Source: Streptomyces liangshanensis (GTDB lineage Bacteria; Actinomycetota; Actinomycetes; Streptomycetales; Streptomycetaceae). From it: a stretch of DNA of 64,000 bases. Position 1 is the first letter of the stretch, and each line of letters starts with the position of its first letter. Of the stretch, positions 42,625 to 53,200 are shown piece by piece. The stretch is taken from the NCBI RefSeq assembly GCF_011694815.1, contig NZ_CP050177.1, positions 5,496,001-5,560,000 on the forward strand. The letters are read 5' to 3'. Below the pieces are notes generated by a model. The model was given only the letters and a program-made list of their open reading frames with translations. It did no database searches and was not told the DNA's origin. The position numbers and the translations under genes were made by a program.

Positions 42625-43386
42625 CTACCGCGCCGACCCCGACCCGGATCCGGACGCCGCTCCCGAACCCGCCCCGGACCCCAGGGCCTTGGTCACGCCC
42701 GTCTCCCTCGGCCCGAGGAAGTGGGGGTCCGGCCGCAGAGCGGCGTCCACCGCCGCCTTGCCGGCCGCGAAGACCTCCCGTACCCCGCCGTAGTACCAGG
42801 TCACGTCGTGTCGCTCGTCGACCCCGACCCCGTACGAGTCGATCCCGGCGGAATCGCAGAGCGCCACCGCCCGCCGGACATGGAAGCCCTGCGTGACCAG
42901 CACCGCCCGGTCGACCCCGAATATCTTCTTGGCCCGCGCGCAGGAGTCCCAGGTGTCGAACCCGGCGTAGTCACTGACGATGTGCCCGTCCGGCACGCCG
43001 TGCCCGGTCAGGTACGTGCGCATCGCGTCCGGCTCGTCGTACTCCACGCGGCTGTTGTCGCCCGTGACCAGCACGACCCGTACCTTGCCCGTGCGGTACA
43101 ACTCGGCCGCCGCGTCGAGACGGTGCGCCAGGTACGGCGTCGGCCGGCCGTCCCACAACCCGGCGCCGAACACGACGGCGACGTCGTGCGCCGGGACGTC
43201 CGCGACCGTACGGATCCGGCTGTCGGCGGCCAGGTGCATCCAGGTCGCGGGTGCCAGCGCGAGCACACACCCCACCACCACGCCTTGCACGGCCCGCCGT
43301 TGACCCCGCCGGGTGCGGGGCAGGCGGGGCAGACGCAGCAAGCGCGGCAGACGTGGCAGGCGGCGTGGCGGCTTCGGCGGTGGCAT
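42625..43386 (-). CDS. YdcF/SanA/ElyC family membrane protein
   Basis: A 253-residue protein of the DUF218 family. The basic Pro/Arg/Leu-rich N-terminus (LPRLPRLLRLPRLPRTRR) precedes one membrane segment (VVVGCVLALAPATWM). The extracytoplasmic DUF218 domain holds AVVFGAGLWDGRPTPYLAHR, LVTGDNSRVEYDEPDAM, DYAGFDTWDSCARAKKIFG and VLVTQGFHVRRAVALCDSAG. E. coli SanA and ElyC act in envelope integrity. The tail is Gly/Ser-rich. ATG 43386 is chosen; longer starts in the frame lack support. Confidence 0.88.
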   Translation of the reverse strand: MPPPKPPRRLPRLPRLLRLPRLPRTRRGQRRAVQGVVVGCVLALAPATWMHLAADSRIRTVADVPAHDVAVVFGAGLWDGRPTPYLAHRLDAAAELYRTGKVRVVLVTGDNSRVEYDEPDAMRTYLTGHGVPDGHIVSDYAGFDTWDSCARAKKIFGVDRAVLVTQGFHVRRAVALCDSAGIDSYGVGVDERHDVTWYYGGVREVFAAGKAAVDAALRPDPHFLGPRETGVTKALGSGAGSGAASGSGSGSAR

Positions 43387-43481
43387 GGGTCTCCCTGACT
43401 GGATCGTGCGGGGCGTGCCCGCGTCCGGGTGGCGGGCGCGGGCGTGTGTTCCCCTTCCTTGAGGACGATCGGGGGCGCCGA

Positions 43482-45317
43482 TCAGTTCGCGGCGGGTTCC
43501 GCCGGTGTCCAGGCGGCGAGCAGCAGTGATTCCGCCGCCGCCGACGCGTAGACCGCCGCGGCCAGCCACGCCCGCGCGAATCCCGTGGGATCGGCGGGCA
43601 GCAGCCGGCCCAGCACGTCGTGGCGCCGGTCCGCCGCCGCCTCGGCGAGTGCCTGGACGCGTTGCGCGCCGGTGGTGAGCCCCACGGCCCGCAGCCGCCG
43701 CGGCAGTTCCCCGTCGCCCGCCGCGGCGGCCACCGCCCGCCCGCCCGCGACCCCGCGCTCCACCGCTCGGCGCAGCAGGTCCAGTTCGACCGGCAGCGCG
43801 GGCGGCGGGGCGTCCGCGACGGACGCGGCCGGTGTGTCCCGTACCGGCGCGACGTCCGAACGGTGCAGCAGGCGCAGGCCCAGATCCGCCCGTACGGTCC
43901 TGTGGTCGTGCCCCGCCCAGGACGCGGCCAGGACGTGTATCCGGTCGGGGCGGTCGGGCACGGCCCGCGCGATCAGCCGCAGCGCCGACCCCGGCCGGGA
44001 GGCCAGCAGGCGGACGTTGTCGGCGTACGGGAGCTCGGGGCGTTCGTCCGGGGCGGCCAGGCGGAGGGTCGGGCCGCCCGTCACGGCGAACCCGGCGCCC
44101 GTGACCGTACCGTCCAGGAACAGCAGGTCACCGCCCGCCGCCCGGGCGTCCGCCGGTTCGGCCGACCAGCGCAGGGCCGCGGCCAGTTGGGCGGCGGGCG
44201 GCCGCTCCCAGAGCCCGGCCAGGGGCGCTTCGTGCCACCCCGCGCCCGTCGCCCGTACGGAACGCACCTGTCCGCCGCCGCCGATCCTGCCGTCCGGGGA
44301 CACGGTCGGGGAGGTGAGGATGACCCCGCCGCCGTCCCCCAGGTCGCGCAGGCCCAGCGCGCAGCCGCCGGGCACGGGGGAGCCCGATGCCTGGAGTGCC
44401 CGTTCCGGACCGCCCGGAGCCACGTCGGAGAGTGTCCTGAGGGTGCCGTCGGGGGCCAGGGCGAAGACGGTGGCGCCCGCGTAGCCGGACGCGGTCACGA
44501 TCGCCTCGGTGAACAGGCCGTGCAGCCGCAGCGGCCCCTCGGGCCGGTAACCGCGGCGCGCGGGCGCAAGGGCCGCCGCCGAACCCCGTACGAGATCCAG
44601 CAGCTCCACCAGATCGGCGGAGAGATCGGACAGCCGGAACGCGGGGTCGTCGGAACGCGCCTCGCCCAGCCGCCGCGCGATCCGCACGGCGGTGGCGGCG
44701 GGGCGGTGCAGCCCCGCCAGCCGCGCGGAGTGCGCCGCGTGGAGCAGCTCGGCCCGGTGCACCGCGCCGGACCCGGTGACCCCGGCGACCAGCACGGCCG
44801 TCGCCGCCTCGCCCAGCGACCCGAGGGCCGCCGACTGCACGGGGGTGAGCGCCGCGGGCGTGACCTGGGCAGGGGCGCCGGCCGTGGGGGTGTCGCCGGT
44901 CGGCGCTGGTACGGCGCCCCTCTCACCGCCCCCGTCCGGTCTGGCGGCGTCGCCCTGACCCGTCACCGTCACGGGCCCGGTCGCCTTGTCGTCTGCCGTT
45001 TCCGCTTCGGCCTCCGCCCCCGCCGCCAGGGGTGCGCGCGACAGGACGGCCGCGCGATGCAGACAGGCGGGCGCCAGCAGGCAGCCGCACACGGCGTCCG
45101 CCGCGTCGGCCACGATCCCCGCCGTGACCCTCAGCGTCACCACCGTGTCCTCGGCGACCCGGACCAGGACGCCGTCGTCGGTCGCCTCCACCGGCCAGCC
45201 GGCCGCCTTCGCCACCGCCCCGTCGACGCGTTTGCGCAGCCGTACGGGCAGCAGGTCGAGCGCGGCGGCCGCGACGTCGGCGGCCACCGGTGGCAGTACC
45301 GCGGCGGGACGAGTCAT
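43482..45317 (-). CDS. SWIM zinc-finger protein (YehQ-like)
   Basis: A 611-residue protein with a SWIM-type zinc site at about residues 77-88 (CGCLLAPACLH, matching C-x-C-x(n)-C-x-H), which in other proteins mediates DNA or protein contacts. The remainder is Ala/Arg-rich alpha and beta segments with a possible propeller-like middle (AALAPARRGYRPEGPLRLHG, then ATVFALAPDGTLRTLSDV). A low-complexity acidic linker lies at about residues 100-150. It is the last gene of the five-gene block. Its ATG overlaps the previous stop by four bases (ATGA). By position and SWIM motif it matches E. coli YehQ; the function is unknown. Confidence 0.82.
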   Translation of the reverse strand: MTRPAAVLPPVAADVAAAALDLLPVRLRKRVDGAVAKAAGWPVEATDDGVLVRVAEDTVVTLRVTAGIVADAADAVCGCLLAPACLHRAAVLSRAPLAAGAEAEAETADDKATGPVTVTGQGDAARPDGGGERGAVPAPTGDTPTAGAPAQVTPAALTPVQSAALGSLGEAATAVLVAGVTGSGAVHRAELLHAAHSARLAGLHRPAATAVRIARRLGEARSDDPAFRLSDLSADLVELLDLVRGSAAALAPARRGYRPEGPLRLHGLFTEAIVTASGYAGATVFALAPDGTLRTLSDVAPGGPERALQASGSPVPGGCALGLRDLGDGGGVILTSPTVSPDGRIGGGGQVRSVRATGAGWHEAPLAGLWERPPAAQLAAALRWSAEPADARAAGGDLLFLDGTVTGAGFAVTGGPTLRLAAPDERPELPYADNVRLLASRPGSALRLIARAVPDRPDRIHVLAASWAGHDHRTVRADLGLRLLHRSDVAPVRDTPAASVADAPPPALPVELDLLRRAVERGVAGGRAVAAAAGDGELPRRLRAVGLTTGAQRVQALAEAAADRRHDVLGRLLPADPTGFARAWLAAAVYASAAAESLLLAAWTPAEPAAN

Positions 45318-48300
45318 CGGCGCGCACCTCCTACGCGTTCGCCGACCCAGCGGGCCAGCTCCAGAGGGCTCAGCGCCGCGACCGGCATGCCGGCCCCGAC
45401 CAACTGGCCCGCGATCCCGGTCGAATAGCGCGGCCTGCCCTCGTCGTCGAGCGAGGCGCAGCCGAGCACATGACACCCGGCGTCCACCAGGGCCCGTACC
45501 TCCGCGAGGAGCGGCGAGACCGGGCCGCCCTCCTCGAAGTCGCTGATCAGGACGACCAGCGTGCGGGACGGCACCGACACCAACCGCCGGGCGTGGCGCA
45601 GGCCCAGCGCGATGTTCGTGCCGCCGCCGACGCTCACCTCCAGCAACAGGCCCAACGGGTCGTCCACCTGGTCGGTGAGGTCGACGACCTCGGTGGAGAA
45701 CGCCACGAAGTGCGTGCTCACCGCGGGCACCCCCGCCAGCACGGCGGCGGTCAGCGCGGCCCAGACCGTCGAGGCCTCCATCGACCCGGACACGTCCACG
45801 ACGAGGACGAGCCGCCAGTCGGCCGTCCTGCGCGCACGGGTACGGAACACGGGGCGCTCCGGCAGCACGGTCGTCGCCCCCGTGTCCGGGTCGCGGCGCG
45901 CCGTCGCCAGGTTGGCCCGGATGGTCCTGGCCAGGTCCAGCGGACCGCCCGGGCGTCGGGTGGGGCGCGGATGGGAGAGGCCGGTGAGCGCGGGGCGCAG
46001 CCGGTTGGCGAGCGCCTCGGTCAACTCGGCCACCAGCCGCGCCACCAGGGGGCGCAGCCGGGCCAGTTGGTGTTCGGGGAGGCCGCCCGCGTACGACAGG
46101 ACCGTCCGCAGCAGCTCCACGGAGGGGCGGGCCGCGCCGGGGTCCAGCTCCATGGCGGCGTCGATCCGCCCCGCGTCGGCGGCGGCCGCGAGCACCTCCT
46201 CGCGGACGCCGGGACCGAACAGCGCGGTCAACTCCTCCGCCCAGGTCCGCACATCCGGGTACGGCGCCCCGTCCCCGCCCCGCGAACCGCCCCGCCCCTC
46301 CTCACCACGAGAGCCCTCACCGCGCCCGGCCCCGTACAACTCGTCCAGGGCGGCGGCGATACGCCCGGCCCCGCCCCGCAACTCCCGCCCCCGCCCCAAC
46401 AACAGCCGCCACCGCTCCCCGGCCGTGAGCACCGCCCCGCCGCCCTCTTCCGGACCACCGCCACCGAGCCCGCCCCCGACGGCCTTGACTGCCTCCGCTC
46501 CGGGACCGGTCCCGACCAGCCCGCTCCCGGTCGTGGGCTTTCCTTCCTCCGGGCCCCGTGCCGCGACCGTAGCGTCGGCCGCGACGACCCCCGTCCCGCC
46601 CGGCCGCGCTTCGGCGCCCGGGCGAGCGCCGCCCGCGCCCGTCGGCCCGAGCAGACCCCTCGCGGTCAGGGCCTCGCGGCCCGCCAGGTCCGCCGACGCC
46701 AGCAGCGCCAGCGCCACCGGGTCCGTCATCGGTCCCGGCAACGTGCCCGCCGCGAGGCCTGTGCGGTCCTCCACCGTGGCCAGGAGGCGGCTCCTCGCCG
46801 CCGGGGAGAGCGTGTCGAAGCCCGCGCGCAGGGCGGGCAGCCGGTCCAGGAAGTCCCGGTCCGGCAGTGCCTCGACCCGCTCGATCAGGGGGTCCAGGGC
46901 GGGCCCCGTCTCCATCAGCGCCCCCGCCGCGAGCAGCGCCCCGCGCAGGAAGCCGCCCAACTCCGTGCGGAGCGCGGTCGTGGTCGCGCCGTCCACCCGT
47001 GACGCCACCCGGACGCCGAACTCCGCCGCGTCCCCGCGCCCCAGCAGCACCCGGGCCACGCCCGCCGCGCCCCGGATCAGCGGGGTCGCGTCGGCCTCCA
47101 GCCGTACCAACGCGGCATCCAGCCGCAGACCGCCACCGAGCGCCGCCGCGGCCCGGCCCGCCAGGGAGACCAGCGCCCGCGCGTCCTCCGCGTCGGTGGA
47201 CCCCGCGAGCCCGTCCAGCGCGCGCACCCCGGCGGCGGTGAGATCGTCGTACGCCTCCGTCAGCGCGGCCCCCTCCCATCCGGCCGGCAGTCCCGGCAGA
47301 TGGCCCGACCTGATCCGGTCCAACAGCGAGAGCCCGTCGAGCAGTTCGGGCAGGGTCCCGGACGCGGGCAGCGACTCGGCGGTCTCCGCGAGGCGTTCCG
47401 CCGCGAGCCCCGGGAGGCCGCAACGCGCGGCCTCCTCCAACCCGGCCAGCACCTCCGGGGCGGTCGGGCCGCCGAGCAGGCGCTCCCGCGCCCGCCGCTG
47501 CCGCAGCGTCCCCTCTGCGGCCTGCTCCAGCGTCACCCCCCGCACACCGGTCACGTCGAGCATCGCGGCCGTCGACGGCGTCCAGGACACCGTCCACCGC
47601 GTCGTCAACGGGCCCGCGTCGCCCACCCCCGCGACCCCGGCCTCCTCCCCGTACGGCACGCGGCAGGCCGCCAGCCGGCGCAGGGCCACCTCGCGGCGCC
47701 GGTCCAGGTCGCCGCGGTGCGCGTCCAGCCGCAGTTCCCGGCGGTCAGGAGCGGCCGGCGTGGGCAGGGACAGTCCGCCGAGGAGCGTCTCGACGGACGG
47801 ACCGAGCCCCGAACGCGGCGTCCCCGGCGCGAGCCGTCCCCGCCTGTCACCGACCAGCACCTTCTCCATCGCGGCGGCCACGACCCGGCCCCGCCCGTAC
47901 AACTGCCCCTGGGTGAGCACGGTCTGCGCCGCCTCGACCAGCTCGCCCCGCCCGGCGGCGGGAAGCCCGCGCAGCGCGGCGAGGTCCCGGGCGACGCGGA
48001 CGACCTCACGGGCGTCGGCGGGGCCGCTGGGGTGCCCGCCGTCCCGCACCGCCACGCAGATCCGGACCGCGGTCGCCGTCAACAGGTCGTCCAGCGGCGC
48101 GGGATCGCCCGCGGCGAGGTGCACCCCGCGCTGCCACTCCGGGTCCCTGATCCCCGCGGGATACCCGGACCGCTCGTCCAACAGGGCGTACGAGTACGGC
48201 ACGAGCGAGGTCACCACGTCGTCACTCCGCGCCCCGCGCGGGGAATCGCTCCCCGGGCCGGGCGCCGCGTCGCCCCCCGCCGGGCGCGACACGTCGGCCT

Positions 48301-49144
48301 CCGCCGACCGCCGCGCGGGGAACCCCGCCCCCTTCGGGCCTTCCGGCACCAGCGCGGGCGCGTGGAAGGCCCCGATGACCGCCGCCGTGCGGCGGCCGGC
48401 CCGTTCGGCCAGGCGGCGGCGCATGTTCGCCTCCCGGCGGAGGTCGTACGGGTCGACCGCACCCGCGTCCGCCCGCAGGGCCCACCCCACCAGCAGCGCG
48501 GCCCGCCGCAGGGCTTCCGGCCCCGAGCCCGGGGCCATGGTCTCGACCAGCCGGTCCCACAGATCGTCCCCGGCCCGCCCGCCGGCCCGCGCCCGCAACG
48601 CGGCGGTCAACGCCCCACCGTGACCGTCACCGTTCGGCCCCGCCTCCGCGTCCCCCGGAGCCACCCACTCACCCCGGCCCTCCCCGCCCGGGCCACCGCT
48701 GTCGGGTCCACCAAGCTCCGGGCCGCCCCCGTCCGGGCCGCCGCCAGTACCCCGCGCCCCCAGCGGCAGGTCGAACGCGACGACCTCCACCCCCGCCTCC
48801 CGCGCCCAGCGGATCGCGGCCAGTTCGGGGGAGAACTCCGCGAACGGCAGGAACACCAACCCGCCGCCCGTCCCGTCGGCCCGGCCGCCCGCCAGGGCCA
48901 CCGGGGGGACCGTCGCCGGGTCGGCGAGATACGGCAGCCAGGGCGCGAACTCCTCCGGCAGTTCCACGAACAGCACCTCCGGCGCCGCGCGCGTCAGCAT
49001 CGCGGGCACGGCCGCCGCCAACGCGGGGGAGTGGTGCCGTACCCCGATCAGATACGGCTCCCCGCACCCGGCCAGCCGTTCCAAAGCCTCCCCGGGCACC
49101 CCCGCCTCGCCGAGCGGCCCCAGCTCGTCCTCACCCGAGTTCAT
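45314..49144 (-). CDS. DUF5682-VWA fusion protein (YehM-YehP-like)
   Basis: A 1276-residue fusion. The N-terminal DUF5682 region opens with EPYLIGVRHHSPALAAAVP and VLFVELPEEFAPWLPYL, and has TAAVIGAFHAPALVPEG at about 260. The middle, about residues 330-880, is mostly helical. Residues 880-1000 are low-complexity. The last 250 residues hold a VWA domain with MIDAS motif LVVDVSGSMEAST, GGTNIALGL and VLISDFEEGG. In E. coli the two halves are separate genes (yehM, yehP). ATG 49144 has GGGAG 7 bases upstream and lies inside the end of the ATPase gene (14-base overlap). VWA plus MoxR pairs act as metal-insertion or complex-remodelling machines. Confidence 0.87.
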   Translation of the reverse strand: MNSGEDELGPLGEAGVPGEALERLAGCGEPYLIGVRHHSPALAAAVPAMLTRAAPEVLFVELPEEFAPWLPYLADPATVPPVALAGGRADGTGGGLVFLPFAEFSPELAAIRWAREAGVEVVAFDLPLGARGTGGGPDGGGPELGGPDSGGPGGEGRGEWVAPGDAEAGPNGDGHGGALTAALRARAGGRAGDDLWDRLVETMAPGSGPEALRRAALLVGWALRADAGAVDPYDLRREANMRRRLAERAGRRTAAVIGAFHAPALVPEGPKGAGFPARRSAEADVSRPAGGDAAPGPGSDSPRGARSDDVVTSLVPYSYALLDERSGYPAGIRDPEWQRGVHLAAGDPAPLDDLLTATAVRICVAVRDGGHPSGPADAREVVRVARDLAALRGLPAAGRGELVEAAQTVLTQGQLYGRGRVVAAAMEKVLVGDRRGRLAPGTPRSGLGPSVETLLGGLSLPTPAAPDRRELRLDAHRGDLDRRREVALRRLAACRVPYGEEAGVAGVGDAGPLTTRWTVSWTPSTAAMLDVTGVRGVTLEQAAEGTLRQRRARERLLGGPTAPEVLAGLEEAARCGLPGLAAERLAETAESLPASGTLPELLDGLSLLDRIRSGHLPGLPAGWEGAALTEAYDDLTAAGVRALDGLAGSTDAEDARALVSLAGRAAAALGGGLRLDAALVRLEADATPLIRGAAGVARVLLGRGDAAEFGVRVASRVDGATTTALRTELGGFLRGALLAAGALMETGPALDPLIERVEALPDRDFLDRLPALRAGFDTLSPAARSRLLATVEDRTGLAAGTLPGPMTDPVALALLASADLAGREALTARGLLGPTGAGGARPGAEARPGGTGVVAADATVAARGPEEGKPTTGSGLVGTGPGAEAVKAVGGGLGGGGPEEGGGAVLTAGERWRLLLGRGRELRGGAGRIAAALDELYGAGRGEGSRGEEGRGGSRGGDGAPYPDVRTWAEELTALFGPGVREEVLAAAADAGRIDAAMELDPGAARPSVELLRTVLSYAGGLPEHQLARLRPLVARLVAELTEALANRLRPALTGLSHPRPTRRPGGPLDLARTIRANLATARRDPDTGATTVLPERPVFRTRARRTADWRLVLVVDVSGSMEASTVWAALTAAVLAGVPAVSTHFVAFSTEVVDLTDQVDDPLGLLLEVSVGGGTNIALGLRHARRLVSVPSRTLVVLISDFEEGGPVSPLLAEVRALVDAGCHVLGCASLDDEGRPRYSTGIAGQLVGAGMPVAALSPLELARWVGERVGGARR

Positions 49145-50294
49145 CGCGCAGCTCCCACAGCGTCCGCCACAGCGGGGCACCCGTTTCCGCGCGGCGGCGG
49201 ATCGGGCCGTCCCAGTAGCCCAGCAGTCGCGCGTGGTCCGCCGGGTCGTCCTTCCGGACCGTGCCGAGCAGGTGGCCGGGGAGCGTGCGCAGGATGTCCC
49301 GGCCGTCGCCCAGATACGCCGCCCCCAGGCCCATCGCCGTCGCCACCTGCACCGCCTCCGCCGTCGACATCACCGTCGAGGGGCGCTCGATCTCCCAGCC
49401 CTCCGCGCTCCGCCCGGTCCGCAGGTCCCGGAACGCCGTGATCAGGGCTTCGAGCACGGTGTCGTCCACCGAGAACCCCGCCCCGCTCCGCGCCAGCGCC
49501 GCCGTCGCCTGGCCGCGTACCAGGGCCGTCTCCGCGTCCAGGTCGTCGATCGGGCCCACCGTCTCGAAGTTGAACCGCCGTTTCAGCGCGGCGGACATCT
49601 CCGAGACCCCCTTGTCGCGCAGGTTGGCCGTGGCGATCAACGTGAAGCCGGGCGCCGCGTGCACCGTGCTGTCCCCGTCCTCCCCGCCGGCCAGTTCGGG
49701 CACGGACATGCGGCGTTCGGAGAGCAGCGAGACCAGCGCGTCCTGCACCTCGGGCAGGCAGCGCGTGACCTCCTCGATCCGGGCCACCGCGCCCCGGGTC
49801 ATGGCCCGCAGGACGGGGGAGGGCACCAGCGCGTCCCGGCTCGGGCCCTTGGCGAGGAGCATCGCGTAGTTCCAGCCGTACCGCAGCTGGTCCTCCGTGG
49901 TGCCCGCGGTGCCCTGCACGGTGAGCGTGCTCGTGCCGCACACGGCCGCCGCCAGCAGCTCGGAGAGCATCGACTTGGCCGTACCGGGCTCGCCCACGAG
50001 GAGCAGCCCGCGCTCGCCCGCCAGCGTCACCACACACCGCTCCACCAGTGAGCGGTCGCCCACGAACTTCCGTGACACCGCCAGCTTCCCGCCGTCCGGC
50101 GCCGTGAGCGGCACGCCGTCCGTGCCGCAGACGAACAGCACCACCGCGCGGGGCGTCAGCCGCCAGCCGGGCGGACGCGGCCCTTCGTCGTACGACGCCA
50201 GGAACGCCAGCTCCGCCGCGAAGCGGTCCTCCGGCAGCTCCACCTGCCGGGCGCCGCCGCCCGCCTCCGGCGCCGGCACGGTCTGTTCCCTCAT
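49131..50294 (-). CDS. MoxR-family AAA+ ATPase (YehL-like)
   Basis: A 387-residue chaperone-type ATPase, the same length as E. coli YehL. Walker A is LLLVGEPGTAKSML. The Walker B position reads ARIEEVTRCLPEVQDALVSL, Glu-Glu instead of the usual Asp-Glu; I recall this as normal for the YehL subgroup. Sensor 1 is TLIATANLRDKGV and the arginine-finger region is SAALKRRFNFETV. The C-terminal lid has IERPSTVMSTAEAVQVATAM. MoxR ATPases work with VWA partners, here the next gene. ATG 50294 overlaps the end of the 1690-residue gene by four bases. Confidence 0.92.
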   Translation of the reverse strand: MREQTVPAPEAGGGARQVELPEDRFAAELAFLASYDEGPRPPGWRLTPRAVVLFVCGTDGVPLTAPDGGKLAVSRKFVGDRSLVERCVVTLAGERGLLLVGEPGTAKSMLSELLAAAVCGTSTLTVQGTAGTTEDQLRYGWNYAMLLAKGPSRDALVPSPVLRAMTRGAVARIEEVTRCLPEVQDALVSLLSERRMSVPELAGGEDGDSTVHAAPGFTLIATANLRDKGVSEMSAALKRRFNFETVGPIDDLDAETALVRGQATAALARSGAGFSVDDTVLEALITAFRDLRTGRSAEGWEIERPSTVMSTAEAVQVATAMGLGAAYLGDGRDILRTLPGHLLGTVRKDDPADHARLLGYWDGPIRRRAETGAPLWRTLWELRDELG

Positions 50295-53200
50295 CGTCTG
50301 CCTCCCCGGGCGCCACGGCCCTTGAACTCCTCGAACGCCGGCAGGTCGCCGCCGTCCACCCGCCGCCACGCGGCCTCGAACAACGCGGGCACCGGCAGGT
50401 CCGGCACCACGAAGCCCGGCCTGTCGCGCGGCAGCAGCGCCGTCTTCCAGCTCTCCACGGGCAGCCGGGGCGCGTCCTTCTCCTCCAGCCAGCCGCCGGG
50501 CAGGAACAGCGTGCGCCCCGCGCGGGCGCGCCTGCCCTCCACCACCCGCTCCGTGGCGGTCAGTTCGGCCCGCGCCTTCTTCAGCCGGGCCGGCTTCCAC
50601 CCCGTCCACGCGGCCTGGTTGCGGTCGGTCGGGTCGGGCAGCGCCAGCAGCATCAGGTAGAGCGCGGACGCGTCCTCGGACATCCCGGACCGCTCCGCCA
50701 CCTCGGCCACCAGCCCCGGCACGCTCGACCGCGGGTCCTGCGCGGGGCCGGCCGGGCCGTCCGCCGAGACCAGCGCCAGGAACTCGTCGCTCAGGACGGC
50801 CCGCAGCGCCTCCAGCGCGGACCCCTTCCCCGCCGTGGCCACCAGGAGCGTGAGGTCCGGGTGGTCGGGCCCGCCGCCGCCCCCGCCGTCGACCCCCGGC
50901 TCGGGCAGGACCGCCGAGGGCCGCACCCAGATCTCGTCGCTCTCCGTCCGCCACCGTGTCGGCGTCAGGACCAGCGCGGCCGACAGCTCGAAGAACTCGG
51001 CGTCGCCCGCCGCCCGCTTGGGCGCCAGCCCGTACGCCTCCCGCAGGCGCGGCGCCACCGGGTCGTAGGCGAAGTCCCGGTCGACGCCCAGGTCCATCAG
51101 CAGGCCCGGGTCCGCCAGCCTTTCCCGCAGCCGGAGCACCGTCTGGGGGAGCACCGCCCGCAGCGGATCACCGAACGGGAGCCGGTACGCGAGCCAGCGC
51201 AGGGCCTCGACCCAGTTGCCCAGCGTGCTCCCGGTGAGCAGCCGCGTCGCGTCGGCCGGCTCCAACCGGCCCTCCACCAGGCGCTGTTCCGTACGGCCCG
51301 TCAGCTCCGCCTGCCACGCCGGGTTGAGCACGGCGTCGACCGCCTGGCTCGCGCGCAACTCCGCCGACACCGCGCGGATCACCGAAGGCGGCAGGACCCG
51401 CCGCTTGCCGCGCGCCGCGACCCACTCGCCCACCAGCGGCTCCGCCGGGAACCCGGCGGTCCACAGGTCGGCCACCCGCTCCGGATCGGCAGGCAGCAGC
51501 AGGGCGGTGAGGGACCGCCGCTGCTCGGTGCCCAGCGCGCGCAACAGGGACACGGCCCAGTCCAGTTCGGGCTTCTTCACGTCCAGCGGTTCCAGGAATT
51601 CGGCCGGCACCTGGTCACCCCCGTAGTGGTTCAGGCCCGGGCAGCCGAGCTGGAACAGCACGCCCGCCGTCGGCGTGATCCCCACGCGCTCCGCGAACTC
51701 CACGCCCAGCTCGGGACGGTACGGCAGCGGACCACGCTCACGAACCGACTCCACCAGGCGGCGCACCGCCGGAGCCCGCACCGGGTCGTCCGCCGCGCCC
51801 AGCACCTGGGATCCCGTGACGGTGGTGCCCTCCCAGGCCCCGAAGACGCCGGCCGGGTCGTACTCCAGGCACTGCCAGTACTCCTCCTTCTCGTCGGCCC
51901 GCGAGCAGCCGACGATCAACAGCCGCCGCGCGCCCGCGTGCCGCACCTCGCCGCGCACCCGCTCGTCGGCCTCCTCCGCCTCCTCGTCCTCGTCCGCTTC
52001 CTCCTCGGGGCCGACCGGCATCCGCAGCTCCACGATCCGCAGCCGCCCCCGCGGGTCGACCATGATCGCCGCACCGTCGTCCTCACCGGCCTCCCCGGGA
52101 CCCGCGCCGGCCTCCGCCCCCGCCCGCACCGCCAGCGCCGCGTCGAGGAACTCCAACAGGGCCTCGCGGCGCGGCTCCGACGTCACCGGCAGGGCGGCGC
52201 GGACCGCCAGGGCCACCAGCGTCGATCCGTACAGCGGCACCCAACTGTTGCTCCCGGGCGCGGCCTCGGGCAGCCCCGGCACCCCGTCCGCCGCGAGCAG
52301 CCCCGCCACCTGCGCGATCTGGTCGAAGGTCGCCGTCGTCCCCGGGGACGTGCGCCGGTACCCGAAGTGGTACCCGTTGGGCGCGAGTCCCTCGAACGCC
52401 TCCCCCAGCACCTGGTCGTACGCGTGCCGCACCGCGGGACCGTCCGCCTCCGACTCCCCGGGACCCCGCTCCGACCGCTCGGCGAGCCGCGCGAGACGCT
52501 CCGCGTGGCGGGCCGACTCCTTCACCAGGCCGGCCACCCCCGCCACCAGCCCGGGGTGGGTGACCCCGGGCAGCAGCGCGCGCACCGCGTCCACCGGTTC
52601 CGCACCACCGGCGACGGCCGACAGCAGCGCCTCCGCGTCCGCGTCGGTGACCGTGCGCAGCGCCGCCGAACCCCGCTCGTCGCGGGGCCGCAGCGCGTGC
52701 CAGTGCGACGTCGGCGGGACGAGCCGCGTGCCCGCGCCGTACGTCCCCTCCGAGCCGCCCGCGGTGTGCCGGGCGACATGGATCCCCTCGCCGTCGTACA
52801 GGTCGATCTGCGCGCCGCCGTACGCGGGCGTCTCGCGCGGGTGCAGGATGGCTCCGCCGGGCAGCCGCATCGGCGGCAGCGGCACCCCGGAGTCCTCGGG
52901 GACGGCCGGCCCGCGGGTGCCGTCCACCGAACAGGCCGTGAGCGTCTTCGCGTCCGGGTCGTGCGTCACGTACCAGCCCAGCAGCCCGTCCTTCGTCCCG
53001 AACGGGGAGGACTCCAGGCCGGGGCGCACCGGAAGCAGCCGGCAGGCCCTCTCCCGCAGCCGGACGGCGTCGCCGGTCAGCGCCGACGCGAAGAAGGCGG
53101 GCACGGAGACGCGGCCCCGGCGGGCCGACGCCGGGTCGTACTCCCACCACTGGTCCTCGTGCAGGACCCAGACGGAGATGCCGTCGGAGGCGACCGGCCT

